Made by a program: the position numbers and the translations under genes | Shown here: positions 28,542 through 38,173 of the stretch, one piece after another | Layout: the number at the start of each line of letters is the position of its first letter | How positions within the stretch are numbered: the stretch's first letter is position 1 | The notes under the pieces: generated by a model | Database searches by the model: none | What the model saw: the letters and a program-made list of their open reading frames with translations, nothing else | Told to the model about the DNA's origin: nothing | Source: Coprococcus eutactus | Lineage (GTDB): Bacteria; Bacillota; Clostridia; Lachnospirales; Lachnospiraceae | Assembly (NCBI RefSeq): GCF_025149915.1 | Contig: NZ_CP102278.1 | Coordinates: 1,410,001 to 1,474,000 of the forward strand | Direction: 5' to 3' | Length of the DNA: 64,000 nt

Positions 28542-29957
28542 ATGAGCAACACACCAAGCTTGTCAGCAAGTGACAGAATATCAATGTTACTTGATGACTC
28601 AAGTTTTGTTGAAATCGGCGCATATGTAACTGCTAGAAATACAGATTTCAACATTCAGGACAAGGATACTCCAAAAGACGGTGTTATAACCGGATACGGA
28701 GTCATCGATGGCAATTTAGTTTATGTTTACAGCCAGGACGCAAAGGTGCTCGGCGGTTCTATCGGCGAGATGCATGCAAAGAAGATAGCAAACCTTTACG
28801 ATATGGCTATGAAGATGGGGGCACCAGTGATCGGGCTGATCGACTGTGCAGGACTCAGACTTCAGGAGGCAACAGACGCTCTCAATGCATTTGGTGAGGT
28901 TTATCTCAAGCAGACACTTGCATCAGGTGTGATTCCACAGATCACAGCAGTATTTGGTACTTGCGGTGGTGGTGCAGCGATCATTCCTAATCTTACAGAT
29001 TTCACATTCATGACTAAGGAAGGTTCAAAGCTTTTTGTGAACAGTCCTAACACATTGGATGAGAACCGTACAGAGAAGCTTGACACAGCAGCTGCTGAGT
29101 ATGTTGCAGAGAATACATCAAACGTTGATGCAGTATACGATACAGAGTCAGAGGTTCTCGGTGCTGTGAGAACTCTTGTGGGACTTCTCCCAGCCAACAA
29201 CGAAGATGATGGTGATGGAGCAGTTTGTGAGGATGATGTGAACAGGATAATCCCTGATCTCGAGTCTAAGGCAGGAGATGTTGATGCAGTTATAGCAGAC
29301 ATCACAGATGACGAGTTCGTATTTGAACTCAAGAAGAATTTTGCAGACGATGTAGTCACAGCATTTATAAGATTAAACGGTGAGACTGTCGGCGTAGTTG
29401 GAAACAAGAAGGATGTAATGACAACTGCAGGAGCATACAAGGCAGAGGATTTTGTCAAGTTTTGTGATGCATTTAATATTCCAGTGCTCACACTTGTCAA
29501 TATCAAGGGCTTTGAGGCAACTATAAAGGAAGAGAAGACAATATCAAAGGCTGTTGCAAAGCTCACATATGCTTATGCAAACGCAACAGTTCCAAAAGTA
29601 ACAGTTATGCTTGATAAGGCATACGGCACAGCTTACACAACAATGTGTTCGAAGGCTATCGGTGCTGATATGGTATATGCATGGCCAAAGTCAGTCATTG
29701 GAACAATGGATCCAGAGATGGCTGTCAAGATCATGTATGAGGACGAGATAGCAACAGCTGGTGATAAGGCCGCATTTATAAAGGATAAGAAGGCTGAGTA
29801 TACTGAGGCTCTGTCAGGAGCACTTTCAGCAGCTAAGAGAGGCTATGTTGATGATATCATCGAGCCGGACGCTACAAGAAAGAGAGTTATCGCAGCATTT
29901 GACATGCTTTTTTCAAAGAGTGAGGATAAGCCATACAAGAAGCATGGAACAATATAA
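28542..29957 (+). CDS. mmdA: Acyl-CoA carboxyltransferase subunit (MmdA / transcarboxylase 12S type)
   Basis: 471 aa. Carboxyltransferase of the crotonase fold that moves a carboxyl group between an acyl-CoA (methylmalonyl-CoA or similar) and biotin. Two halves: 'SQDAKVLGGSIGEMHAKKIA' and 'VFGTCGGGAAIIPNLTDF' (first, ~60-150), 'TLVNIKGFEATIKEE' and 'TVMLDKAYGTAYTTM' (second, ~310-365). It is shorter than the usual ~510 aa and lacks the longest insert, but motifs are intact. First gene of a five-gene cluster with a strong GGAGGG site. Which acyl-CoA it uses cannot be told from sequence. Confidence 0.82.
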   Translation: MSNTPSLSASDRISMLLDDSSFVEIGAYVTARNTDFNIQDKDTPKDGVITGYGVIDGNLVYVYSQDAKVLGGSIGEMHAKKIANLYDMAMKMGAPVIGLIDCAGLRLQEATDALNAFGEVYLKQTLASGVIPQITAVFGTCGGGAAIIPNLTDFTFMTKEGSKLFVNSPNTLDENRTEKLDTAAAEYVAENTSNVDAVYDTESEVLGAVRTLVGLLPANNEDDGDGAVCEDDVNRIIPDLESKAGDVDAVIADITDDEFVFELKKNFADDVVTAFIRLNGETVGVVGNKKDVMTTAGAYKAEDFVKFCDAFNIPVLTLVNIKGFEATIKEEKTISKAVAKLTYAYANATVPKVTVMLDKAYGTAYTTMCSKAIGADMVYAWPKSVIGTMDPEMAVKIMYEDEIATAGDKAAFIKDKKAEYTEALSGALSAAKRGYVDDIIEPDATRKRVIAAFDMLFSKSEDKPYKKHGTI

Positions 29958-29972
29958 AGGAGTGACAACTTA

Positions 29973-30923
29973 ATGGGAAAAATAATAAAGAAAAGATTAT
30001 TATTGATAGTTTCTATGTTAGCTGTTACATTTGCACTTGCTGGTTGTACATCTTCAGACAAAAAGGTCGAATTTAAGTATGATAAGAAAACTCTTGTTCA
30101 GACTGTAAAGGATCAGGCACAGCAGTATATGAGTATGGCAAGCGTTGACGAGATATACAATTATGCTGTTGATGAAGATGCAAGTTTAGGCTCTGATGAG
30201 AGTGTGGTCGATGCTATAAAGGTATTTGCCACACTGAACGAAGATTATGGTGATTTTGTAAAATTCACATCAGACTATAATGTTGAAGAAGTTGACGACA
30301 AGGTAGCAGTTAGTGTATATGCACAGTGTACAGAGAAGGAAGCTATTGTTAAGGCAACATTTGTAGATAACTCAGTTGTATACAATTTTCAGAAGTATAA
30401 CATAATGAATCAGAATCAGTGTTCTGAGGAGCAGGCTGATGAGTTACTGACATCAAATGGTGTATATCCATACAAGATCTCAGAATTTGAAGTTGCAGCT
30501 AATCAGACTATGGCTGATAAGATGAAGGATGCCGGAGCAAATACACTCATCGGTATGGGTATAGTATTCATAGCACTTATCTTCATCTCATTCATAATTT
30601 CACTTCTCAAGTATGTACCAGCTCTCTTGGATAAGGAGACAAGGGAAAAGAAGAAGGCTGAGAAGGCAAAGAAGCTTGCCGAGGCAAATGCAGATGCATC
30701 AGAAGCAGATGACAATGCCAAGGCGGATAATGCTCCTGCACCTGCCGGAATAGTAGATATAGTTAACACAGCGACAGGAGAGAGTGTCATGAACGATAGC
30801 GAACTTGTTGCAGTTATATCAGCAGCAGTTATGGCAGCACAGGGCGGAAAGACCAGAGTTCGTGTAAACTATCCAAGTAATGATAAACTGGTTGTAAGAC
30901 CTAGGAAAAGGAATAAGAGATAA
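29973..30923 (+). CDS. OadG-like small subunit fused to a lipoprotein domain
   Basis: 316 aa. Lipoprotein signal peptide with lipobox 'LAGC' (Cys ~24), an extracytoplasmic domain of ~150 residues with Tyr/Asp/Glu-rich composition (DUF3887-like), one membrane helix at ~190-212 ('MGIVFIALIFISFIISLLKY'), a Lys/Ala/Glu cytoplasmic stretch, then a conserved C-terminal segment 'MNDSELVAVISAAVMAAQGG' ending in basic residues, as in OadG gamma subunits of Na+-pumping decarboxylases. Ordinary OadG is ~80-100 aa, so the outer domain is an addition. 15 bases after the carboxyltransferase. Confidence 0.75.
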   Translation: MGKIIKKRLLLIVSMLAVTFALAGCTSSDKKVEFKYDKKTLVQTVKDQAQQYMSMASVDEIYNYAVDEDASLGSDESVVDAIKVFATLNEDYGDFVKFTSDYNVEEVDDKVAVSVYAQCTEKEAIVKATFVDNSVVYNFQKYNIMNQNQCSEEQADELLTSNGVYPYKISEFEVAANQTMADKMKDAGANTLIGMGIVFIALIFISFIISLLKYVPALLDKETREKKKAEKAKKLAEANADASEADDNAKADNAPAPAGIVDIVNTATGESVMNDSELVAVISAAVMAAQGGKTRVRVNYPSNDKLVVRPRKRNKR

Positions 30924-30941
30924 TATAGGAGGATAATTGTT

Positions 30942-31322
30942 ATGAAGAATTATAGAATTACAGTTAATGGAACATCATATGATGTTACAGTTGAAGAATT
31001 ATCAGGCGGCGCAGCACCAGCAGCAGCTCCTGTAGCAGCGCCAGTTGCAGCTCCTGCACCAGCAGCAGCTCCTGCACCATCAAAGGCAGCACCAGCAGGT
31101 GGAGCCGGAAGTATCAAGGTTTCATCACCTATGCCAGGTAAGATCCTTGCAGTTAAGGCTAATGTCGGCGATTCAGTAAAGAAGGGTCAGGTCATCCTTA
31201 TCCTTGAGGCTATGAAGATGGAAAATGAAGTTGTTGCTCCAGAAGATGGTACGATCGCAAGCATTGATGTTACAGTAGGCGCTAGTGTTGAGTCAGGTGA
31301 CACACTTGCAACACTCAACTAA
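30942..31322 (+). CDS. Biotin carboxyl carrier subunit
   Basis: 126 aa. N-terminal ~20 residues, an Ala/Pro-rich swinging linker (~24-58), and a biotinyl domain with 'EAMKMENEV' whose Lys (~92) is biotinylated. Shuttles CO2 between the two carboxyltransferases and the membrane decarboxylase of the cluster (1.3S / gamma-carrier role). Confidence 0.95.
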   Translation: MKNYRITVNGTSYDVTVEELSGGAAPAAAPVAAPVAAPAPAAAPAPSKAAPAGGAGSIKVSSPMPGKILAVKANVGDSVKKGQVILILEAMKMENEVVAPEDGTIASIDVTVGASVESGDTLATLN

Positions 31323-31394
31323 TTGCTTGATTAGATGAACTGTACAATGAATCATGAAATGATTCTAATAAATCTTATAGGAGGAAACAACTAA

Positions 31395-32525
31395 ATGGGC
31401 AGCACAATAGTTGACGTTTTGACAAATTTAGCTAATCAGACCGGTTTTGCAAGTCTTGACTGGAAGAACTACGTTATGATCCTTATAGCGTTTGCTTTCA
31501 TGTATCTTGCGATCGGAAAGGGCTTTGAGCCACTTCTTCTTGTCCCTATCTCATTTGGTATGTTTCTTGTAAACATGTTCCCAGATATTATGGCAGAGGG
31601 CGGCTTGTTACATTATTTTTACCTGCTTGACGAGTGGAGTATCTTACCTTCACTTATATTCATGGGTGTCGGTGCCATGACAGACTTCGGTCCGCTTATC
31701 GCGAATCCAAAGAGTTTCCTGCTCGGCGCAGCAGCTCAGTTCGGTATCTATACAGCTTACTTCCTTGCATTCCTTATGGGATTCAATGGTAAAGAGGCTG
31801 CAGCTATATCAATCATCGGTGGTGCTGATGGTCCTACATCTATCTACCTGGCTGGTAAGCTCGGCATGGGTGGAACACTTCTCGGACCTATAGCAGTTGC
31901 GGCATATTCATATATGTCACTTGTACCTGTTATACAGCCACCTATCATGAAGGCTCTCACAACAAAGAAGGAGAGACTTGTAAGAATGCCACAGCTCAGA
32001 CCTGTAACCAAGATCGAGAAGATACTCTTCCCTATCATTGTTACACTTGTGGTAGTTCTTATCCTTCCAACAACAGCTCCACTTGTAGGTATGCTGATGC
32101 TTGGTAACCTCTTTAGAGAGTGCGGCGTTGTTAAGCAGCTCACAGAGACAGCTTCAAACGCTCTTATGTATATCGTAGTTATCTTACTTGGTACTTCAGT
32201 AGGTGCATCTACAAGTGCAGAGGCATTCCTCAAGCTTAGTACACTTAAGATAGTATTCCTTGGTCTTGTCGCATTCGCGGTTGGTACAGCAGCCGGAGTT
32301 CTCTTCGGTAAGCTTATGTGTTGGGCGACAAAGGGCAAGGTCAATCCGCTTATCGGTTCTGCTGGTGTATCAGCCGTTCCAATGGCAGCCAGAGTATCAC
32401 AGAAGGTTGGATCACAGTATGATCCTACGAACTTCCTTCTGATGAATGCTATGGGACCAAACGTTGCAGGTGTTATCGGTACAGCCGTAGCAGCTGGTAC
32501 TTTCCTTGCAATATTTGGAATTTAA
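31395..32525 (+). CDS. oadB: Na+-pumping decarboxylase beta subunit (OadB/MmdB)
   Basis: 376 aa, about nine to eleven membrane segments. Decarboxylates carboxybiotin and exports Na+. The essential region 'IIGGADGPTSIYLAGKLG' (~139) with its Asp and the C-terminal 'NFLLMNAMGPNVAGVIGTA' (~347) with the conserved Asn/Ser-type sodium-binding pattern are present. GTTATAGGAGGAA site upstream. Makes the cluster an energy-converting system, not only a transcarboxylase. Confidence 0.94.
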   Translation: MGSTIVDVLTNLANQTGFASLDWKNYVMILIAFAFMYLAIGKGFEPLLLVPISFGMFLVNMFPDIMAEGGLLHYFYLLDEWSILPSLIFMGVGAMTDFGPLIANPKSFLLGAAAQFGIYTAYFLAFLMGFNGKEAAAISIIGGADGPTSIYLAGKLGMGGTLLGPIAVAAYSYMSLVPVIQPPIMKALTTKKERLVRMPQLRPVTKIEKILFPIIVTLVVVLILPTTAPLVGMLMLGNLFRECGVVKQLTETASNALMYIVVILLGTSVGASTSAEAFLKLSTLKIVFLGLVAFAVGTAAGVLFGKLMCWATKGKVNPLIGSAGVSAVPMAARVSQKVGSQYDPTNFLLMNAMGPNVAGVIGTAVAAGTFLAIFGI

Positions 32526-32644
32526 TTAAGAATTTAGACAATGAATTCAGAAGCTATGACGATGATTTATACTATGAACAGATATTGAATCAGAAAAAAG
32601 TTAATTGAGAAAGTCATGGCATAATTTTATAGGAGGACGATAAA

Positions 32645-34051
32645 ATGGCAGATAAGAAACCGATAAAGATTACGGAAACTGTACTGCGTGATGCGCATCA
32701 GTCACTTATAGCTACTCGTATGACAACCGAGCAGATGCTTCCTATCATCGACAAGATGGATAAGGTTGGTTATCATTCAGTAGAGTGCTGGGGCGGTGCA
32801 ACATTTGATGCATCACTCAGATTCCTTAAGGAGGATCCATGGGAGAGACTCAGAAAGCTCAGAGATGGATTCAAGAATACAAAGCTGCAGATGCTCTTCA
32901 GAGGACAGAATATCCTCGGATACCGTCATTATGCAGATGATGTTGTAGAGTATTTCGTACAGAAGTCAATCGCAAATGGTATTGATATCATCAGAATATT
33001 TGACTGTCTGAACGATCTTAGAAACCTTCAGACATCAGTTAAGGCTTGTAACAAAGAGGGTGGACATGCCCAGGTAGCTCTTTCATATACACTCGGTGAT
33101 GCATATACTCTGGATTACTGGAAGGATATGGCAAAGAGAATCGAGGATATGGGAGCAGATTCAATCTGTATCAAGGATATGGCCGGACTTCTTGTTCCAA
33201 ATAAGGCTACAGAGCTTGTACAGGCACTCAAGGATGGTTCAAGCCTTCCAATTCAGCTTCATACACATTACACATCAGGTGTAGCTTCAATGACATACCT
33301 CAAGGCTGTAGAGGCTGGATGTGATGTCATTGATACAGCAATCTCACCTCTTGCACTTGGTACATCTCAGCCTGCAACAGAGGTTATGGCCAAGACATTT
33401 GAGGGAACAGAGTTTGATCCGGGTCTTGATCAGAAGCTCCTTGCTGAGATCGCAGACTACTTCAGACCACTTAGAGAAGAGTGGATCGCAAGCGGTCTCT
33501 TAAATCCAAAGGTTCTCGGTGTTAACGTTAAGACACTTCTCTACCAGGTGCCTGGTGGAATGCTTTCAAACCTCGTATCACAGCTCAAGGAGATGGGTGC
33601 TGAGGATAAGTTCGAGGCAGTTCTTGAGGAAGTTCCTAGAGTTCGTAAGGACTATGGTGAGCCACCTCTTGTTACACCTTCAAGCCAGATCGTTGGTACA
33701 CAGGCGGTTCTCAACGTTGTAACAGGCGAGAGATACAAGATGTGTACAAAGGAGTCAAAGGCACTTGTACGTGGCGAGTATGGCCAGTCAGTAAAGCCGG
33801 TTGATCCAGAGGTTAAGAAGAAGGTTATCGGCGATGAGAAGCAGATTACATGCCGTCCAGCTGATCTTCTTGAGAATGAGCTTGACAAGATCGAGAAGGA
33901 GATGATCCAGTACAAGCAGCAGGATGAGGATGTGCTCACATATGCACTGTTCCCACAGGTTGCTACTGATTTCTTCAAGTACAGAGAGGCTCAGCAGAAG
34001 AAAGTCGATGTGACACTTGTAGACAAGGAGAGCACAGCTTATCCAGTCTAA
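32645..34051 (+). CDS. oadA: Oxaloacetate decarboxylase alpha / pyruvate carboxylase subunit B, no biotin domain
   Basis: 468 aa. HMGL-like TIM barrel carboxyltransferase acting on oxaloacetate/pyruvate (transcarboxylase 5S type). Metal ligands: Asp in 'LRDAHQSL' (~15) and the two His in 'IQLHTHYTSG' (~208); the carbamylated Lys in 'CIKDMAG' (~178). The PYC/OADA conserved C-terminal domain is present (~300-440), but the biotinyl domain seen in classical OadA is absent; the separate carrier at 30.9 kb supplies it. Last gene of the cluster, after a 119-base gap. Confidence 0.93.
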   Translation: MADKKPIKITETVLRDAHQSLIATRMTTEQMLPIIDKMDKVGYHSVECWGGATFDASLRFLKEDPWERLRKLRDGFKNTKLQMLFRGQNILGYRHYADDVVEYFVQKSIANGIDIIRIFDCLNDLRNLQTSVKACNKEGGHAQVALSYTLGDAYTLDYWKDMAKRIEDMGADSICIKDMAGLLVPNKATELVQALKDGSSLPIQLHTHYTSGVASMTYLKAVEAGCDVIDTAISPLALGTSQPATEVMAKTFEGTEFDPGLDQKLLAEIADYFRPLREEWIASGLLNPKVLGVNVKTLLYQVPGGMLSNLVSQLKEMGAEDKFEAVLEEVPRVRKDYGEPPLVTPSSQIVGTQAVLNVVTGERYKMCTKESKALVRGEYGQSVKPVDPEVKKKVIGDEKQITCRPADLLENELDKIEKEMIQYKQQDEDVLTYALFPQVATDFFKYREAQQKKVDVTLVDKESTAYPV

Positions 34052-34169
34052 TAAATAAAATATGATCAGATATCTGAAGGTTACCTCTGATATCGATATA
34101 GAGAGGCAGAGCTCCTCAATCGGAGTCTCTGTCTCTTTGTATATATGCATACAAATATTTGGAGATATT

Positions 34170-35426
34170 ATGGCGAAGAAAATAGTTGTTATCGGAGCAG
34201 GTGCTGCCGGGATGATGGCAGCGATCACAGCTGGTAAAACGGCTGATGTGTTATTGATAGAGAAAAACGACAGAGTTGGCAAAAAGCTTTTTATCACAGG
34301 AAAGGGAAGGTGTAACGTCACAAATGCAGGTGATGCAGATGTGTTTTTTAACTCGGTCGTGACAAACAGTAAGTTCATGTACAGCTCATTTTATTCATTT
34401 GACAATAATATGGTGATGGATTTCCTTGAAAAAGCTTCGTGTCCGCTCAAGGTCGAACGCGGCGGCAGAGTGTTCCCGGTCAGTGATCACTCATCGGATG
34501 TAATAGGTGCATTCAAGACGCTGATAAATAGGAACCATAACATAAAATTGTTGACAGATTCAAAGGTTTTACAGATCAAATGTGAAGATGGGCAAGTTAC
34601 AGGAGTTGTTATACAGGAAAAAGAAAACAAGAAGAACAGAGAGATCGATTGTGACGCGGTGATAGTGGCTACAGGCGGAATGTCGTATCCACTTACGGGA
34701 TCCACGGGTGATGGCTACAAGTGGGCAGAGAAGTGTGGACACACGATAAAGGAACTTTCACCATCTCTTGTTCCGTTTGAGATAGAGGAAAAATGCTGCA
34801 GGGATATGATGGGATTGTCACTCAAGAATGTTGATCTGCATATAAAATGCGGCAAGAAAAAAATATTTGATGAGCAGGGGGAGATGCTGTTTACCCACTT
34901 TGGAATAAGTGGTCCGCTTGTGATAAAGGCATCGGCATATATTCACAGATATATAGGTAAAGAGATAGAGTTGTATATAGATCTTAAGCCAGCTATGGAT
35001 GAACAGATGCTTGATGCAAGAATACAAAAAGATTTTGCGAAGTATGCGAATAAAGACTTCAGAAATTCACTGACAGATCTCCTTCCAGTAAAACTCATAC
35101 AGCCAGTCATAGAAAGGACAGGGATAGATCCATTTAAAAAGGTTAATTCTGTTACAAAAGAGGAAAGACTGGCATTGGTTCATGCCCTGAAACATTTTGC
35201 ACTAACGTTTACAGGACTCAGAGATTACAACGAGGCTATAATTACAAAGGGCGGAGTCAATGTCAAGGAAGTGGATCCATCCACGATGGAATCTAAAATA
35301 GTTAAAAATCTATATTTCGCCGGTGAGCTATTGGATCTGGATGCTCTGACAGGAGGTTTTAATCTACAGATTGCGTGGTCTACGGGATATCTGGCTGGAC
35401 TTTCTGCTGCGGAGAGTATAGAATAG
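34170..35426 (+). CDS. BaiN/RdsA-family NAD(P)/FAD-dependent oxidoreductase
   Basis: 418 aa. 'VVIGAGAAGMMAA' is the N-terminal dinucleotide-binding GxGxxG; 'GRCNVTNAG' (~48), 'ATGGMSYPLTGSTGDGY' (~168) and the C-terminal 'AGELLDLDALTGGFNLQIAW' are diagnostic of the HI0933/BaiN flavoprotein family. Substrate unknown. ATG 34170 after TTTGGAGA; the longer frame from 34062 has no site. Precedes cmk and the ispH fusion, the usual Clostridia order. Confidence 0.88.
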   Translation: MAKKIVVIGAGAAGMMAAITAGKTADVLLIEKNDRVGKKLFITGKGRCNVTNAGDADVFFNSVVTNSKFMYSSFYSFDNNMVMDFLEKASCPLKVERGGRVFPVSDHSSDVIGAFKTLINRNHNIKLLTDSKVLQIKCEDGQVTGVVIQEKENKKNREIDCDAVIVATGGMSYPLTGSTGDGYKWAEKCGHTIKELSPSLVPFEIEEKCCRDMMGLSLKNVDLHIKCGKKKIFDEQGEMLFTHFGISGPLVIKASAYIHRYIGKEIELYIDLKPAMDEQMLDARIQKDFAKYANKDFRNSLTDLLPVKLIQPVIERTGIDPFKKVNSVTKEERLALVHALKHFALTFTGLRDYNEAIITKGGVNVKEVDPSTMESKIVKNLYFAGELLDLDALTGGFNLQIAWSTGYLAGLSAAESIE

Positions 35427-35480
35427 TCAGGAAATGTAAAATACAAAAATACATATCAATGAATAAAGGAGATTAGTACG

Positions 35481-36143
35481 ATGAATATTGCAATAGATGG
35501 ACCTGCAGGAGCAGGCAAGAGCACAATAGCAAAAAGAGCGGCAAAGGAACTTGGTTTTATATATGTTGACACAGGTGCGATGTACAGAGCAATCGCTGTA
35601 TACCTGATAGACAATGGGGTGTCAGCAGGAGATGAGGCGAAAGTAGCTGAAGCTATAGACGATATATCGATTGAGATAAGATATGAGGATGGCGCACAGC
35701 AGGTATATCTGAATGGAGATAATGTTACAGGCAGACTCAGAACAGAGGAGGTCGGCAACATGGCGTCAAAGTCTTCAGCCCTTCCATGTGTCAGAGAGAA
35801 GCTTTTGTCTATACAGAGAGAGCTTGCAGCGAAGAACGATGTCGTGATGGATGGCCGCGATATAGGAACGAATATTCTTCCAAACGCCGAACTCAAGATA
35901 TATCTGACAGCATCTGTCGAGGTAAGGGCACAGAGAAGATATGATGAGCTCGTGGCAAAGGGAGAGGCTGGTGTCGATCGTGATAAAATAGAACAGGATA
36001 TAGCAGCAAGGGATAAACAGGATATGGAGAGGAAGGCAGCTCCATTAAAGAGGGCTGATGATGCAATTTTAGTTGATAGTTCTGATATGGGAATTGAAGA
36101 GGTCGCAGCACAGATCATCAGACTTGCAAATGAGAGAAAGTAA
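35481..36143 (+). CDS. cmk: Cytidylate kinase
   Basis: 220 aa. Phosphorylates CMP and dCMP. P-loop 'GPAGAGKSTIAKRAA' (~8), 'YVDTGAMYRAIA' (~31), 'VVMDGRDIGTNI' (~119) and a basic lid ('RRYDELVAKGEA', ~153). AAAGGAGATT before ATG 35481. Ends 29 bases before the ispH-S1 fusion, a common cmk-ispH-rpsA linkage. Confidence 0.96.
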   Translation: MNIAIDGPAGAGKSTIAKRAAKELGFIYVDTGAMYRAIAVYLIDNGVSAGDEAKVAEAIDDISIEIRYEDGAQQVYLNGDNVTGRLRTEEVGNMASKSSALPCVREKLLSIQRELAAKNDVVMDGRDIGTNILPNAELKIYLTASVEVRAQRRYDELVAKGEAGVDRDKIEQDIAARDKQDMERKAAPLKRADDAILVDSSDMGIEEVAAQIIRLANERK

Positions 36144-36172
36144 TATATAATTTGTACAAGGATGGTTTGAGT

Positions 36173-38122
36173 ATGGAGATTTTGCTAGCAAAGTCGGCAG
36201 GGTTCTGCTTTGGTGTGCAGAGGGCAGTCGACACGGCTTACAAACATGCGGATGAGAAGAATGTATACACGTATGGACAGATAATTCACAATGAGGAAGT
36301 TGTCGGAGATCTGGCAAAGCATGGTGTGAAGATCTTAGAAGATGATGAACTGGATCAGATAAAAGACAGCAAAGTCATCATACGTTCACACGGTGCAGAA
36401 AAAAGAGTGTATGATATTCTCGAGAAAAATGGAAATGAGATTATAGATGCCACCTGTCCGTTTGTCAAAAAGATACACAACATAGTTATGGATGAATGTG
36501 GAAAAGGTCATACAGTTATAATCATCGGAGATGGAAAACACCCTGAGGTAAAAGGCATTATGGGCTGGTGCATGAGTGAGCCGGTTGTCATAGGTACTGA
36601 GGAAGAAGCAGAAAAATTCGTTCAGTCATGTCTTAACGGGGAGTACAAACCAAGCGAGAATATATCAATAGTCAGCCAGACAACTTTTAATTACAGAAAA
36701 TTTCATAATGTTGTTGATATTATTCGAAATAAATTGTATAATGTTACTGCTTATAAGACTATCTGTAATGCTACGTCTGTGCGCCAAAGGGAGGCGCAGG
36801 AGATTGCATCAAAGGTAGATGCCATGATTGTTATAGGTGGTCGAAACAGTTCTAATACTCAGAAGTTATATGAGATTAGCAAAAAAGAATGTGAGAATAC
36901 TTACTATATACAGACACTCGTTGATTTGGATTTGACTACTTTTGAATCCGTTAGTAGGGTAGGTATTACAGCTGGGGCATCTACCCCAAACAAATTAATT
37001 AAGGAGGTTCATGGTAGGATGGACGAGATGAATTTTGCAGAATTATTAGAGAATGATGAGAGCAGAGGCTCAATCAAGACAGGAGAGATAGTTGAGGGCA
37101 GAGTTATCGATGTAAAGCCAGATGAGATCATTGTTGATATCAGCTATAAGTCAGATGGTGTTATTCCTAGAAATGAATATACAAACACACCAAACGCTGA
37201 CCTTACAGAGCTTGTACATGTTGGTGATGCTATCACAGCTAAGGTTGTAAAGACAAACGACGGTGAGGGTTCAGTTCTTCTCTCATACAAGAGAGTTGCT
37301 GCTGAGAAAGCTAACGAGAAGCTTGAGGCTGCTCTTGAGTCAGGCGAGATCCTTACAGGTAAGGTTGTACAGGTTGTAAGTGGTGGACTCAATGTTATGT
37401 ATGATGAGACAAGAGTATTCATCCCTGCAAGCCTTGTATCTGATACATATGAGAAGAACCTTGATAAGTACCTTGATCAGGATGTTGAGTTTATTCTTAC
37501 AGAGTATCAGCCAAAGAAGAGAAGAATTATAGGTAACAGAAAGCAGATCATCGTTGCTAGAAAGGCAGAGGCTGCTAAGGAACTGTTCGATAGAATCGAA
37601 GTAGGAATGACTGTAGAGGGTGTTGTTAAGAATGTTACAAGCTTTGGCGCATTCATCGACCTCGGCGGTGCTGATGGACTTCTCCACATCTCAGAGATGT
37701 CATGGGGTAGAGTTGAGGATCCTAAGTCAGTTCTCAAGGTTGGAGACAAGGTTAAGGCATTCATCAAGAACATTGATGGCGAGAAGATCGCACTCAGCCT
37801 TAAGTTTGATGATACAAACCCATGGCTTAACGCTGATGAGAAGTATGCTCCTGGCACAGTAGTAACTGGTAAGGTAGCAAGAATGGCTGATTTTGGTGCT
37901 TTCATTGAGCTTGAGCCAGGTGTAGATGCACTCCTTCATGTTTCACAGATCTCATATGACCATGTAAACAAGCCAGAGGATGTATACAAGGTTGGCGATG
38001 TTGTAGAGGCAGAGGTTGTAGAGTGCAATGCTGCTGACAAGAAGATCAGTCTTAGCGTAAAGAGCTTACTTCCGGTTCCAAGTGAGTCAGATTATGACGA
38101 TGATGCAGAGAGCGAGGAGTAA
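36173..38122 (+). CDS. ispH: IspH (HMBPP reductase) fused to a four-repeat S1 RNA-binding protein
   Basis: 649 aa. Residues 1-282 are IspH, the [4Fe-4S] enzyme that makes IPP and DMAPP at the end of the MEP pathway: the three Cys ligands are in 'GFCFGV' (C12), 'DATCPFV' (~96) and 'TICNATSVRQ' (~195). Residues ~300-649 are four S1 repeats, the third and fourth being the most typical ('SFGAFIDLGGADGLLHISEM', 'DFGAFIELEPGVDALLHVSQ'), ending in an acidic tail. This fusion is known in Clostridia. Codon use becomes strongly biased in the S1 half. A consensus ribosome site lies at the junction (see separate entry). Start ATG 36173 follows AAGGATG; the TTG seven codons upstream is rejected. Confidence 0.94.
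   Translation: MEILLAKSAGFCFGVQRAVDTAYKHADEKNVYTYGQIIHNEEVVGDLAKHGVKILEDDELDQIKDSKVIIRSHGAEKRVYDILEKNGNEIIDATCPFVKKIHNIVMDECGKGHTVIIIGDGKHPEVKGIMGWCMSEPVVIGTEEEAEKFVQSCLNGEYKPSENISIVSQTTFNYRKFHNVVDIIRNKLYNVTAYKTICNATSVRQREAQEIASKVDAMIVIGGRNSSNTQKLYEISKKECENTYYIQTLVDLDLTTFESVSRVGITAGASTPNKLIKEVHGRMDEMNFAELLENDESRGSIKTGEIVEGRVIDVKPDEIIVDISYKSDGVIPRNEYTNTPNADLTELVHVGDAITAKVVKTNDGEGSVLLSYKRVAAEKANEKLEAALESGEILTGKVVQVVSGGLNVMYDETRVFIPASLVSDTYEKNLDKYLDQDVEFILTEYQPKKRRIIGNRKQIIVARKAEAAKELFDRIEVGMTVEGVVKNVTSFGAFIDLGGADGLLHISEMSWGRVEDPKSVLKVGDKVKAFIKNIDGEKIALSLKFDDTNPWLNADEKYAPGTVVTGKVARMADFGAFIELEPGVDALLHVSQISYDHVNKPEDVYKVGDVVEAEVVECNAADKKISLSVKSLLPVPSESDYDDDAESEE
37001..37021 (+). promoter_or_regulatory. 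Internal ribosome binding site at the IspH/S1 junction
   Basis: AAGGAGG (37001-37007) lies eleven bases before an in-frame ATG (37019) that is codon 283, right after the IspH domain; another in-frame ATG follows at 37028. Initiation here would give a free 367-aa S1 protein. Confidence 0.5.
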
Positions 38123-38173
38123 TTATTTTAGGCATTAATTTTCAGATGACTGTTTTGTCTGAATATAAATAAT

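Noticed and set aside
28901..29566. 221-codon minus-strand ORF opposite the carboxyltransferase
   Set aside because: Ser/Thr-rich antisense shadow of a well-recognised gene with strong codon bias.
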